Source: Nitrospirales bacterium (GTDB lineage Bacteria > Nitrospirota > Nitrospiria > Nitrospirales > UBA8639). Taken from it: a DNA stretch of 32,609 nucleotides. How positions within the stretch are numbered: the stretch's first letter is position 1; each line of letters begins with the position of its first letter. A program made the translations under genes and the position numbers. Positions 21,307 through 30,471 of this stretch are shown piece by piece. The notes beneath the pieces were generated by a model. That model was not told the DNA's origin and did not search any database. It saw only the letters and a program-made list of their open reading frames with translations. The stretch covers positions 1 to 32,609 of the forward strand of contig JAJDZI010000086.1 of NCBI GenBank assembly GCA_022824735.1, in the 5' to 3' direction.

Positions 21307-24300
21307 TTACGCAGAGACGCGGGAAAGAGGTTCCGAGGCAACGGGGACCCCATTGTGGTAGATCACGTATCGTGAAGGGTGGGATGGAATCCGGTCGCCA
21401 GGGAGAATGATGCCGACGAGATTTAACGGGTCGGACCCGGAGAGCCGGATTTCCTGTGCCCCGGCTTGCAGGTCGTTGCGCACGGCGCGAAGGGCCTCCA
21501 CGGCTTCAGGCAGCCCGAATTGTTCACCCGTCATGCCTGCGACAAAGTGCCCGCCGCGAATTTCCCCGCGCAATTCCATTCGTCGATAGATCACCAGCAG
21601 GTCACGCCAGGCCACGGACAGGGATTCCCGTTTCAGCAGGTCGCGGAATACGATGCCATACCGTTGCAATAATTGCCGTGCCCAGGCTTCGGTGGGGTTG
21701 GATGCCGGTCTTGCCGGTATTTCGGCCTGTTCATCCGCGCCGGTCGCGAGTAATGACCAGCGTCCGATCGTATGTCTCGGCCGGCGTGTCTGATGGCGTC
21801 CGGTCCCTCGACGGCGTTTGGGATCGAGCAAGGCGCGGAGATTGTCGAATCCATCCGCGGTGATCAGTCCGACGCTGGCCAGTTCCCATAACCCCTGTTC
21901 CACTTCTGCCTGGAGGTGGCCCGTGCCGCGCGTGACGTCGGCAAAAAAACTGGCTCCTCGTTGTGAGAGATACTGATACACGGTTCGGGCGACGGCGGTC
22001 AGTTGTTCCGGCAGCCACGCGAGTTGGTTCCGGGGGGCTTTGCGAGCCAGGGCCAGCAACCATTCCGCGCTGTGACGGGGAAAGAGGCTGATCGGAGCGA
22101 GACTCGTGGGGATCATCCGTTTTTTCTGTTTGGGACCGGCGAGTTCCTGGTCCCGGGTGGGTGGAGTCAGCCGTCCCCACGTCATGATTCCGCGCAGACA
22201 GAGATAGTCGAGTTCGTCCTGCCGGTAATGGGCCATGCGGCTGCCGAGTACGTGGGGTTCCCAGGCGGAAGCCGCGGCTTCAAAGCCCGCCAGTTGCTCG
22301 ATGATGGTTTGGAGCCCGGGCTCTCCGTGCAGCCTGGCGGTGGGAGCGACGTGCTGCCACCGGAACAGAAAGCGCATGAAGTCCGACGCGGAGACGGTTT
22401 GAATTTCCCGGCGAAGCGTCAGGACGGTTCGCCGATGAATGCGAGCCAGCAAACGACGATCGCACCATTCGATTTCGGGTTTCGCATCGTGGGGTTGCGC
22501 AGAGGGAAGATCGTCCCGTGGGCGAAACGTGCCTTGGAGGACTTGGCCTTGTGCTTCGAGTTGTTTGAGCGCCGTGTGCGTGACTGAAAGATGCCATCGA
22601 AGGGTTGTTGCCAATTCCTGCGCCGTGGTGGGGCCGATGACTTCCATCCAGCTTCGTACGATCGTGGTTCGCGCCTCCTGCTCAGTGCCGGAGAAAAGGG
22701 GCGAAGGCGCGCGCTCATGCTGTTGGATATTTGTGTCCGCGGCCAAATCAGGCTTGATTGCGGCAAGGAGAGAGAGATGATCGGGCGTGGTCCATATGGG
22801 AATGGTCGTTCCTGTTGTCGCGTCCGCGTGGGAGAACACGAGGGCTCGTCCTGAACCGAGCAGGTCCGGTAGAAAGGTGCTCCATTCTGCGGCCCGGTCT
22901 TCCGGGACCCACGTCAGAAGGTGAAGCGCTTCCTGTAATTCATCGGCATCACGAACGTGCGGCCAGGCCTCCCGGCAGACCGACGCAATGGCATCGGCAT
23001 CCAGCGCGCCCACCGTGGCGGCTTCTTCGGGGGACAGCACGTGTCGCATATTCACGGCGCGTGAGCGTCGCTCTTCGAGTGGGGCATCGTCCAAAAACCC
23101 ATAAGGATTTGCATTCAGGATTTCATGAGAAAAAGGAGACGGCGTCGGAGATTCGACGGACAGGCATTGCACGTCGCCCTGTTCGATGCGTTGCAGAAGG
23201 GTCGTCAGTCCTTGGAGGTCCATGGCATCCTCCAGGCAATCCTGAAGCGTTTCTTGCACCAGGGGATGGGAGGGGACTTCGATGTTTCCGGGAGGGCGGT
23301 TATCCTGACAGGCCAGGGCCATGGGAAACACGGCCGTCAGGAGATCTTCGGCCCGCATGCGCTGCAAGTGGAGGGGAACCCGTTTGCCGTTGCGAAAACG
23401 CAGCACGGCCAACGCGCGTGAGACGTTCCAGCGCCAGCGGGCCATGAACATGGGGGATTGCAGGACGGCTTGTGTAAGCACCTCCTTGACGGTGGAAGAA
23501 CGGAGCAGTGTCCACACGGTTTCCAATGGGAAGCTGTGCCGTTCGCCCAATGACAGCACCAGCCCTTCGTCCGTGGCGGCCGCTTGCAGTTCAAAATCGA
23601 AACTGACGCAGAACCGTTTTCGTAAGGCGAGCCCCCAAGCCCGGTTGATGCGTCCGCCGAACGGTGAATGAATCACCAGTTGCATGCCGCCGGCTTCATC
23701 GAAGAAGCGTTCGGCGATAATGCTTTGTTGCGTGGGAACGGCGCCCAGCATCCGTACCCCAGATTGGTGGTACGCGAGAATTTGTTCGGCTGCGCGTTGA
23801 TCGGCCCCACATTGCGATTCGAGCCAACGCAGCGCGTTGTGTTGTGGGTCACGTTCGGACGGCGCAGGGGCCGTTGTGGGCTGCGTCATGAGCCGATCCA
23901 CAACGGCTTGGCGCAATTTCGCCACCTCCTGCGAGAGTTCAACGGTTCGCGAAGGGGCTTCTCCGCGCCAGAACGGAATGGTCGGAGGGGCACCGTGCGC
24001 GTCTTCCACCCGCATCACGCCGGTTTCGACTCCGCGAATCCGCCACGACGTATTGCCCAACAGGATGATGTCGCCGGCCAGGCTTTCCACTGCAAAGTCT
24101 TCGTCCACCGACCCGACCGTGTTGCCTTGAGGTTCGGCAACGACGGCATACGTTGCGGTGTCCGGGATCGCGCCACCGGACGTGATTGCCGCCAGCCGCG
24201 CTCCTCTTCGAGCACGCAATCGATTGTGCGCGCCGTCGTGGAAGAGAAACGCCTGTTGCGTGCCGCGGTTCGGATTCCAGCCGCGAGTCAACAGGGCGAC

Positions 24301-25713
24301 GATTTCGTCAAATGCCGTTCGGGTCAAGTGTCGATACGGATAGGCCTGGATGTAGCGTCGATAGAGCGAACCCACGTCCCATTCTTGAGCCGAGACTTCC
24401 GCGATGATTTGTTGAGCCAGAATATCTTGAGGGCATTGCGGGATGAGAATCTCATCCAGGTTGCCGCGATGAATCGCGCGAATCAGCGCCGCGCATTCCA
24501 CCAGTTCGTCACGGGTCGTACACAAGAGACGGCCTTTTGGAATCGCCCCCACCCAGTGACCGGCTCGACCAATTCGCTGCAGGCAGGTGGCGATGGCGCG
24601 CGGCGAACCTACCTGGCACACGAGATCCACAAAGCCGATGTCGATGCCCAGTTCCAGGGACGCCGTTGCAATGACGACGCGCGTTTCTCCTTTCTTGAGA
24701 CGTTCCTCGGCGGATAACCGTATCTTGCGGGACAGGCTGCCGTGATGGGCCGCCACGAGGTCTTCGCCCAATCGATCCGTCAACTGGTGGGCGATGCGTT
24801 CCGCCAATCGCCTGGTGTTGACGAACACCAGGGTGGAGCGATGGGCTTGGACCAACTCGGTGAGGCGATCATACACGTCCGCCCAAATCGCATTGGTCGC
24901 GATCGCGCCAAGTTCGTCCTTGGGTGTTTCAATAGCCAGATCCATTTTCCGGCGTTGTCCCATGTCAACGACGTGGCAGGGGTTGGGCGCCCATATGGTG
25001 TCCCGGTTTTCAGCCTCGTGGCTGCCGCCGGCCAGGAATTGAGCAATGGCTTCCAAGGGTTTTTGCGTGGCGGAAAGCCCTATGCGATTCGGTTTCACCC
25101 GTGTGACGGCATCCAGGCGTTCCAGGGAAAGCGCGACGTGCGCGCCGCGTTTATTCCCGGCCAGGGCGTGGATTTCATCGACGATGACCGTGCGGACGGT
25201 GCGCAGGATATTCCGGCTCCTGCGGGCCGTCAGTAGCAGGTACAAGGATTCGGGCGTCGTAATGAGAATATGAGGCGGGCGACGAAGCATGTTCTGCCGA
25301 TTTTTTGCGGGCGTGTCGCCCGTGCGGACTTCGACTCGGATCTCCGGAAGGAGAAGGCCGGCTGCCAGGGCATTTGTCGAAATGTCATTCAAAGGCTGCC
25401 GGAGATTTTTTTGCACGTCGTTGCTCAGGGCTTTAAGCGGGGAGACGTAGAGAATTTGCACGTGGTCGGCCAGGTCGTTGGAGAGTCCCTGTTGGAATAA
25501 GGAATCAATCGACGCCAAAAAGGCAGCCAACGTTTTGCCCGACCCCGTGGGCGCGGCGATGAGTGCGTGTCCACCTGAGCCAATGGCGGGCCAACTTGCG
25601 GTTTGGACGTCGGTGGGCGTGCCGATCGTATCCTGGAACCAGCGGGCAATGATGGGATGGAATGACGCAAGCGACACGTCGGGAGGAGCGGGAACAGTGC
25701 GTTGTGAATCCAT
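21307..25713 (-). CDS. lhr: Lhr-type large superfamily 2 DNA/RNA helicase
   Basis: A 1468-residue protein with Walker A AAPTGSGKT (residues 53-61), VSPLKALSNDVQ, TTPESLYLLL, DEIH (179-182) and the C-terminal helicase lobe motifs RSTLVFVNTRRLAERIAHQL, ATASLELGIDIG and QRIGRAGH. The Lhr winged helix and Lhr-specific C-terminal region follow (LVIHSPFGGRINRAWGLALR, a strong Lhr-core marker). The total length matches the full-size Lhr group, as in E. coli (about 1540), rather than the shorter Lhr core. Lhr unwinds DNA or RNA:DNA hybrids and is tied to repair. The ATG at 25713 was chosen; TTG 25731, with GGAG four bases upstream, is a credible alternative. It follows the TPR gene by about 30 bases, so they may be co-transcribed. 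Confidence 0.94.
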   Translation of the reverse strand: MDSQRTVPAPPDVSLASFHPIIARWFQDTIGTPTDVQTASWPAIGSGGHALIAAPTGSGKTLAAFLASIDSLFQQGLSNDLADHVQILYVSPLKALSNDVQKNLRQPLNDISTNALAAGLLLPEIRVEVRTGDTPAKNRQNMLRRPPHILITTPESLYLLLTARRSRNILRTVRTVIVDEIHALAGNKRGAHVALSLERLDAVTRVKPNRIGLSATQKPLEAIAQFLAGGSHEAENRDTIWAPNPCHVVDMGQRRKMDLAIETPKDELGAIATNAIWADVYDRLTELVQAHRSTLVFVNTRRLAERIAHQLTDRLGEDLVAAHHGSLSRKIRLSAEERLKKGETRVVIATASLELGIDIGFVDLVCQVGSPRAIATCLQRIGRAGHWVGAIPKGRLLCTTRDELVECAALIRAIHRGNLDEILIPQCPQDILAQQIIAEVSAQEWDVGSLYRRYIQAYPYRHLTRTAFDEIVALLTRGWNPNRGTQQAFLFHDGAHNRLRARRGARLAAITSGGAIPDTATYAVVAEPQGNTVGSVDEDFAVESLAGDIILLGNTSWRIRGVETGVMRVEDAHGAPPTIPFWRGEAPSRTVELSQEVAKLRQAVVDRLMTQPTTAPAPSERDPQHNALRWLESQCGADQRAAEQILAYHQSGVRMLGAVPTQQSIIAERFFDEAGGMQLVIHSPFGGRINRAWGLALRKRFCVSFDFELQAAATDEGLVLSLGERHSFPLETVWTLLRSSTVKEVLTQAVLQSPMFMARWRWNVSRALAVLRFRNGKRVPLHLQRMRAEDLLTAVFPMALACQDNRPPGNIEVPSHPLVQETLQDCLEDAMDLQGLTTLLQRIEQGDVQCLSVESPTPSPFSHEILNANPYGFLDDAPLEERRSRAVNMRHVLSPEEAATVGALDADAIASVCREAWPHVRDADELQEALHLLTWVPEDRAAEWSTFLPDLLGSGRALVFSHADATTGTTIPIWTTPDHLSLLAAIKPDLAADTNIQQHERAPSPLFSGTEQEARTTIVRSWMEVIGPTTAQELATTLRWHLSVTHTALKQLEAQGQVLQGTFRPRDDLPSAQPHDAKPEIEWCDRRLLARIHRRTVLTLRREIQTVSASDFMRFLFRWQHVAPTARLHGEPGLQTIIEQLAGFEAAASAWEPHVLGSRMAHYRQDELDYLCLRGIMTWGRLTPPTRDQELAGPKQKKRMIPTSLAPISLFPRHSAEWLLALARKAPRNQLAWLPEQLTAVARTVYQYLSQRGASFFADVTRGTGHLQAEVEQGLWELASVGLITADGFDNLRALLDPKRRRGTGRHQTRRPRHTIGRWSLLATGADEQAEIPARPASNPTEAWARQLLQRYGIVFRDLLKRESLSVAWRDLLVIYRRMELRGEIRGGHFVAGMTGEQFGLPEAVEALRAVRNDLQAGAQEIRLSGSDPLNLVGIILPGDRIPSHPSRYVIYHNGVPVASEPLSRVSA

Positions 25714-25743
25714 CGTGCGGTTTCCCGTCAAGTGGCTCCAGGT

Positions 25744-26460
25744 TTACTCAGGCGGGTCAGGGCGTTGATTCGCGGCTCGAATGGTTTCCACTTGGCGATC
25801 AATAGCCAGTGCGTCCTCGTCTCGACCGGCCTGACGCAGGAATGACGCATAGCGTTCATAGAGGGATATCAGGCTGGGATGGTCTGCGCCCAAGGTCCGT
25901 TTGCCGATTTCGATGGCGCGAAGATAGTAGGCCTCCGCACGATCAAACTCCTTTTGCGCCTGGGTGACGAGTCCCAGGGTAAGAAGAGGCTGGATGAGGT
26001 GGGGGTGCGCGTCTCCCAGGAACTTTTCACTGATGGAGAGTCCTCTTTGCCAAAGCGGCTCGGCCTTCTCAAATGCTTCTTGCGAAAAATATAACGAGGC
26101 CAGGTTGTTGAGTCCGACCACGACGTCCGGATGTTCGGCGCCCTGGATCGTTTCGATCATCGTGAGCGCATGACGATAACGAAGTTCGGCTTGTTCGTAC
26201 TCACCCAGGGCTTCGTGAGTCGCGCCGAGATTGTTCAGGGTGGTGGCGGTTCGTGAGTCGAGATCCGTCGATCCTTCCATGACGTTCAGCGCCCGGTGAA
26301 ACATCTCCTTTGCCAGGGCAAAATTCCGTTCTTTGTAGGCCAGCATGCCGGCGGTATTCAGAGTTTTCCATGTTTCCGTTTCCGCTTGCGCGGGGACGGA
26401 TGCCAGAAACACGCCTAATACCAGTATCAACGCAGACATCATTGGAGCGATTTTTAACAC
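25744..26460 (-). CDS. Exported tetratricopeptide-repeat protein
   Basis: A 238-residue protein with signal peptide MLKIAPMMSALILVLGVFLASVPAQA (cleaved after residue 26). Kinesin-light-chain-type TPR units follow, of the form ATTLNNLGATHEALGEYEQAELRYRHAL, VVGLNNLASLYFSQEAFEKAEPLWQR, PLLTLGLVTQAQKEFDRAEAYYLRAI. Such proteins are protein-protein scaffolds; the partner is unknown. The start is GTG 26460, with ATG 26442 as an alternative that would shorten the signal peptide. It is divergent from the 26557 gene, with a short shared upstream region, and precedes the Lhr gene in the same direction. Confidence 0.85.
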   Translation of the reverse strand: MLKIAPMMSALILVLGVFLASVPAQAETETWKTLNTAGMLAYKERNFALAKEMFHRALNVMEGSTDLDSRTATTLNNLGATHEALGEYEQAELRYRHALTMIETIQGAEHPDVVVGLNNLASLYFSQEAFEKAEPLWQRGLSISEKFLGDAHPHLIQPLLTLGLVTQAQKEFDRAEAYYLRAIEIGKRTLGADHPSLISLYERYASFLRQAGRDEDALAIDRQVETIRAANQRPDPPE

Positions 26461-26556
26461 ATCACCGTGAAGAAGTTAAGCTGCATGCACGCATGGATCA
26501 AGACGTGGTATTCTGGATTTGATGATGTCACGAACTGTCAATCCTAGGAGGGGGTG

Positions 26557-27171
26557 ATGAACGTGCCGGATCGGTCTCGAACGATTCATCTGAGTGTTCT
26601 GGTGTTGTTTCTCGGATGGTGTCTGACAGGAACCAGTGTCTCTCTTGCGGACGCAGGGGACGGCCCCCGAACCGAGCCTCCCTTGGCGCGAGCCAAAGTG
26701 TATCTGGCGGCCGGGGATTACCGTCGCGCGGTCGAAGCCTGCCAAATGAACATCGATCAATCGCCGTCCGTCGAAAGTTACGTGTACCTCATTTACGTGT
26801 ATCATGCGCTGGACGGCTACTTGGAGTGGCTAGCCGAACACGATGATTGGGTCAAGGTGGGGCAGTTGTCGCTCTCCATGGTCAATCGCGGAACCATGGA
26901 TCTTGTCGATCCTCCCGATATGCTGGCCAGGATGGCCAAAGAAATACTGCATGAGGGAATCCGGCAGCAATATGACGTGGTTGCCGGTATGGCCAACCGG
27001 CTCGATAAGACGCGCGCGGACGAATTATGGTTGGAAGTCCGGGCCTGGGAAAAGAACCATCCTGAAAACTGGTGGGCCGGAGTGCCTGAACCATGGCAAT
27101 GGGACTCTACCTCCCCTGGCCCCTCCTTACCCTTCGGCTCCGCTCAGGGCAGGCAAAGGAGGGGAAAATAA
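26557..27171 (+). CDS. Exported hypothetical protein with repeat-derived C-terminus
   Basis: A 204-residue protein with a signal peptide (IHLSVLVLFLGWCLTGTSVSLADA). One or two TPR-like helix pairs follow (ARAKVYLAAGDYRRAVEACQMNI, SYVYLIYVYHALDGYLEWLA). A conserved-looking end WEKNHPENWWAGVPEPWQW is then replaced by TSPGPSLPFGSAQGRQRRGK. That tail is encoded by a dispersed repeat with a 24-bp insert (27112-27170), which also provides the stop. AGGAGG lies 5 bases before ATG 26557. The function is unknown. The original C-terminus probably ended close to the WQWDS segment. Confidence 0.75.
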   Translation: MNVPDRSRTIHLSVLVLFLGWCLTGTSVSLADAGDGPRTEPPLARAKVYLAAGDYRRAVEACQMNIDQSPSVESYVYLIYVYHALDGYLEWLAEHDDWVKVGQLSLSMVNRGTMDLVDPPDMLARMAKEILHEGIRQQYDVVAGMANRLDKTRADELWLEVRAWEKNHPENWWAGVPEPWQWDSTSPGPSLPFGSAQGRQRRGK

Positions 27172-27215
27172 AGCACCTTCTCCCCAGTGTGGGAGAGGGT
27201 TGGGGTGAGGGGGCA
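27112..27215. repeat. Nested dispersed repeats
   Basis: A CTCCCCT..CCCCTCCTTAC..AAAGGAGGGG element, also present intact at 4516-4545, is interrupted here by exactly 24 bases (27130-27153), which match in reverse the module seen in scpB. It is followed by the word CCCAGTGTGGGAGAGGGTTG (27184-27203), related to about 599-617. Confidence 0.65.
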
Positions 27216-27325
27216 AAGCAAGAAAGATCCGATGAAGTTGACACCTTTTGGAATGCATGGTTAGGATTCTTCCTGCCGTTTGAAGAAAAACGCCGTCTCG
27301 TTACGTTTCAGAAAAGGAGGATGCT

Positions 27326-27673
27326 GTGTCCGAACTCGTCGCGCAAGCAACGGCTGCCAATTGGGAAGCCGAAGTGGGTCAGATAGATGGATTGGTCATG
27401 GTTGATTTTTGGGCCGTCTGGTGTGGGCCCTGTCAGATGGTCGCCCCGGTCGTCGAAGAACTGGCCAAAGAGTATGAAGGCAAATTGAAGGTCATGAAAC
27501 TCAATACCGATGAAGTTCCCGAGATTGCCGGCAAATTTCAAATCATGAGCATTCCCACGATTCTTTTTTTCAAGAACGGGCAACCGGTTGAAAAAATAGT
27601 GGGTGCGAGACCCAAACCCCAATTCAAACAAGTCATCGATTCGCTGCTCACACAACACTCCGCTCCGGCCTAG
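27326..27673 (+). CDS. trxA: Thioredoxin
   Basis: A 115-residue thioredoxin with the active site WCGPC at residues 32-36 in VDFWAVWCGPCQMVAPVVEEL and the cis-proline loop SIPTILFFKNGQPV. It reduces disulfides in cytoplasmic proteins using thioredoxin reductase. There is no signal peptide. The GTG start has AGGAGG about 6 bases upstream. An ATG five bases earlier is in another frame. It precedes recN by 23 bases, so they may share a transcript. Confidence 0.95.
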   Translation: MSELVAQATAANWEAEVGQIDGLVMVDFWAVWCGPCQMVAPVVEELAKEYEGKLKVMKLNTDEVPEIAGKFQIMSIPTILFFKNGQPVEKIVGARPKPQFKQVIDSLLTQHSAPA

Positions 27674-27696
27674 GGTGGTGAGCATGCGCCGTCGTT

Positions 27697-29367
27697 ATGC
27701 TCACTGAACTGCGGATTTCCCATTTTGCCCTTATCGAAAGCCTCGAACTTGAATTTTCGCCGGGCTTCCAGGTGTTTACCGGAGAGACTGGCGCCGGGAA
27801 GTCTCTCCTGGTTGACGCCCTGATTCTGTTGCTGGGCGGGCGCGCGTCCGCTGAGCATATCCGAAGCGGAGCAAAGGAAGCCGTACTGGAGGCGGTGTTC
27901 TCCGTATCCGGGAACGCGCCGATTCTCGAAAAATTGAAGGAATGGGACTTGCTGCCGGACGGCACGCAGGATCTCCTGCTTCGCCGGACCATCTCTCGCG
28001 AAGGGCGGAGCCGGATGTACGTGAACGGGAGGCTGGTCCCCTTACACCAGATGGTGGAATTGGGCGGCTGGCTGGTTGACATTCACGGGCAGCATGAACA
28101 GCAATCGCTGCTTTCATCAAAAGTCCAACTGAACGTCCTTGATGCCTTTGGGGGCTTGCTGCCGCTACGCGACGAGTACGCGACGCAGTACCATCGCTGG
28201 CAGGATCTGGTTCGTGCCGTGGCTGACGTTGCGCAACGGGCGAAAGAGCAGCAGGAACGCGAAGAGTTTTTGCGTTTTCAATCAGAGGAATTGGGGAAGG
28301 CCCAATTGGTTCCCGGAGAAGATGAATCCCTTGTGCGGGAACACCGGAAACTGCAAAACAGCGGCCGGGTGCTGGAGATCGTCAATCAAGCCTATGATCT
28401 GTTGTACGACAATCAGGCGTCGGTTCTTTCCCAATTAACGGAAGTCAGGAAGCTGGTGCATGAACTGGGCACGATCGACGATAACGTTCGAAATTGGCAT
28501 GAATCAATTGAGGGCAGCATTGCCCAGGTTGAGGAACTGGTGTGGGCGACTCGAAATTATCAAGACGGATTTGAACACGACCCGGCCCGGCTTGCGCAGA
28601 TCGACGAACGCCTGGCCCTGTTGCAACGGTTGAAAAAGAAATATCGCGAGTCGCTGGAAGATTTGTTGGCTCGTCAAACCCGGATTCAAGCCGAATTGGA
28701 GGAATTAGCGAACATCGAGGAGCGCACGCAGGATCTTCAGCAACAAGTCTCGCAGGCGCATCAGGATGCGTTAGTGTTGGGCCAAAAACTGTCTGAAGCT
28801 CGTCAATCCGTGACCAGAAAACTGGAAGAACGCATCACCGCCGAATTGGCGCATTTGATGATGGACAAGTCACGATTCCACGTCGGGCTCACGACGGTTC
28901 CTGAAATGGAGCAGGCCGGACCACATGGCCTCAATCAGATCGAGTTCACGTTTTGCGCGAATCCCGGGGAGAGCCTGCAACCGTTGGCGCGGGTGGCATC
29001 AGGCGGGGAACTCTCCCGGCTGATGTTGGCATTGAAAACGGTGCTGGCGAGCGTGGATCAAGTGCCGGTGTTGATTTTCGATGAAGTGGACGCGGGCATT
29101 GGAGGCAATGTGGCCTCGACCATGGGGCAACGTCTCAAAGCATTGGGGCAAACCCACCAGGTGATGTGCATCACCCATCTGCCGCAAATTGCAGCCCAGG
29201 GGCACCATCATTATCTGGTGAAGAAGGAAAGCGTGGATGCGCGGACCGTGGCGTCGGTCACACGGCTTCAGGCCGGGGCGCGGGAAGAAGAAATTGCGCG
29301 AATGCTGGGGGGAGCGACAATAACGCAAACCGTGAGAAAAGCAGCCGGAGAACTGCTGAAAGGGTGA
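27697..29367 (+). CDS. recN: DNA repair protein RecN
   Basis: A 556-residue SMC-like protein for double-strand break repair. Walker A GETGAGKS is at residues 29-36, and HGQHEQQSLL follows the N-terminal lobe. A long coiled coil (about residues 160-370) includes a central ARLAQIDERLALLQRLKKKY. The ABC signature ASGGELSRLMLALKT starts at about residue 434, Walker B VLIFDEVDAGIGG at about 458, and CITHLPQIAAQGHHHYLVKK closes the ATPase site. Length is typical. It follows trxA closely and converges with the 29428-30099 gene. Confidence 0.96.
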   Translation: MLTELRISHFALIESLELEFSPGFQVFTGETGAGKSLLVDALILLLGGRASAEHIRSGAKEAVLEAVFSVSGNAPILEKLKEWDLLPDGTQDLLLRRTISREGRSRMYVNGRLVPLHQMVELGGWLVDIHGQHEQQSLLSSKVQLNVLDAFGGLLPLRDEYATQYHRWQDLVRAVADVAQRAKEQQEREEFLRFQSEELGKAQLVPGEDESLVREHRKLQNSGRVLEIVNQAYDLLYDNQASVLSQLTEVRKLVHELGTIDDNVRNWHESIEGSIAQVEELVWATRNYQDGFEHDPARLAQIDERLALLQRLKKKYRESLEDLLARQTRIQAELEELANIEERTQDLQQQVSQAHQDALVLGQKLSEARQSVTRKLEERITAELAHLMMDKSRFHVGLTTVPEMEQAGPHGLNQIEFTFCANPGESLQPLARVASGGELSRLMLALKTVLASVDQVPVLIFDEVDAGIGGNVASTMGQRLKALGQTHQVMCITHLPQIAAQGHHHYLVKKESVDARTVASVTRLQAGAREEEIARMLGGATITQTVRKAAGELLKG

Positions 29368-29427
29368 CCGGAGAGGCGTCCGTTCGTCCTGAGCGTAGCG
29401 CGGCAGCGCGAAGTCGAAGTGTCCGAC

Positions 29428-30099
29428 CTACGATTGCACCTTCCAGAAAAACACCACCGCCATACGTTTGGAAGCGAGTTCCGTCCCCCACCCGAAATAC
29501 GAAGTGGCAGAATGAATCAGGTCGGATTTGTAGGCCAAGAGGCGATTGAAGACGTAGGGTACTTCCAGGATTTCCTGAAACAGGGTTGGGTCCGTTTCTC
29601 CGGGCATCCCCGGAACGTCGCGTAAACTTTCATATTCCCGTGGACAGATGTTGCCTCCGGGTTCTTCCCCAGGGAGATGGAGCCGGTAAAACGAGGTTCC
29701 CGCGTGAGGCGTCGGGGGATTCGGGTGGAGGTACAGAACCGCGGCATAATCGCAAATGGCTGCGGAATCCACGTGGGGACGGGCCACGCCTTCGGCCCCG
29801 CCACATAGTTGGATATGGTTATGTCCGGACATCCCCATATCCGAATCGCTTTGCGGTTGCAGGGCCGTGATGCCGAGCCGTTGTGTCACGCATTCTTCCA
29901 CGTGGCGCAATTCTTCCGGCAGCAGGGCATGGGGAGCCCTCATGCCGGGCCAAGGTTCCGGACGCCACGGTGAGCCCAATGTCCAGGTATTGTTGGCAAT
30001 GCACCGTTGGGCCACTTCAAGGGCATTGGGAAGAATATCGTCCTCGATCCAATAATCCTGTCCCAGCCGTGGTTCTCGAAAGGGAAGGGCAACAGTCAT
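29428..30099 (-). CDS. DUF6445-like putative 2-oxoglutarate/Fe(II) oxygenase
   Basis: A 223-residue protein with a facial-triad pattern, H109-V-D111 in GVARPHVDSAAICDYAAVLYLHP and a distal H196 in YKSDLIHSATSYFGWG. Arg212 in SKRMAVVFFW is placed where 2-oxoglutarate is bound. These match DUF6445-type dioxygenase-fold proteins as I recall them. The substrate is unknown, and no tailoring or biosynthetic genes lie beside it. It has no signal peptide. Repeat words at 29391-29421 separate it from recN. Confidence 0.7.
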   Translation of the reverse strand: MTVALPFREPRLGQDYWIEDDILPNALEVAQRCIANNTWTLGSPWRPEPWPGMRAPHALLPEELRHVEECVTQRLGITALQPQSDSDMGMSGHNHIQLCGGAEGVARPHVDSAAICDYAAVLYLHPNPPTPHAGTSFYRLHLPGEEPGGNICPREYESLRDVPGMPGETDPTLFQEILEVPYVFNRLLAYKSDLIHSATSYFGWGTELASKRMAVVFFWKVQS

Positions 30100-30471
30100 G
30101 AGAGGCTCCGTGCGGTACGATCTCGATCTCGTCGTTATTGAAGAAGTTGAAAATAGAGCACGGCAGCATAGTAACAGAATTGCCCGGCGGTCAAGAGAGA
30201 ATCTCGGATGACGCCGCTACAATGACCAAAACAAAATCCCTGGATCCCCGACTCTCCCCTCTGTCATCTTTGCGAACGCGAGGATCCCGGGGTTTTGCAG
30301 TTTTCCTTTATGAAGAAAAAGACCCTGGATCCCCGATCGGGGTCGGGGATGACGGAAGGGGAATTACTGATCACAGACGAGGATGGTAGAGGGGGAGCGT
30401 CGATTCGAAATAGACATTTCCAGTCAGTTGTGATAATTGCATTCACTGGAATTCAGTGGCTGGTGTCCAAA
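30100..30471. other. Repeat-rich gap before the MerC-like gene
   Basis: The stretch holds two copies of the dispersed word family CTGGATCCCCGA (about 30240 and 30325), the second forming a palindrome with GATCGGGGTCGGGGATGACG. A frame open from 30295 into the MerC-like gene is repeat sequence and not a credible N-terminus. No gene is supported. Confidence 0.5.

Noticed and set aside
24742-25236. Plus-strand frames of 80-350 residues across the helicase and dnaE regions
   Set aside because: They are antisense shadows of the long, motif-rich Lhr and DnaE genes.
30295-30471. Longer N-terminus for the MerC-like protein
   Set aside because: It is encoded by dispersed repeat DNA (CTGGATCCCCGA family); the protein signal begins at MSIDSANEVG.
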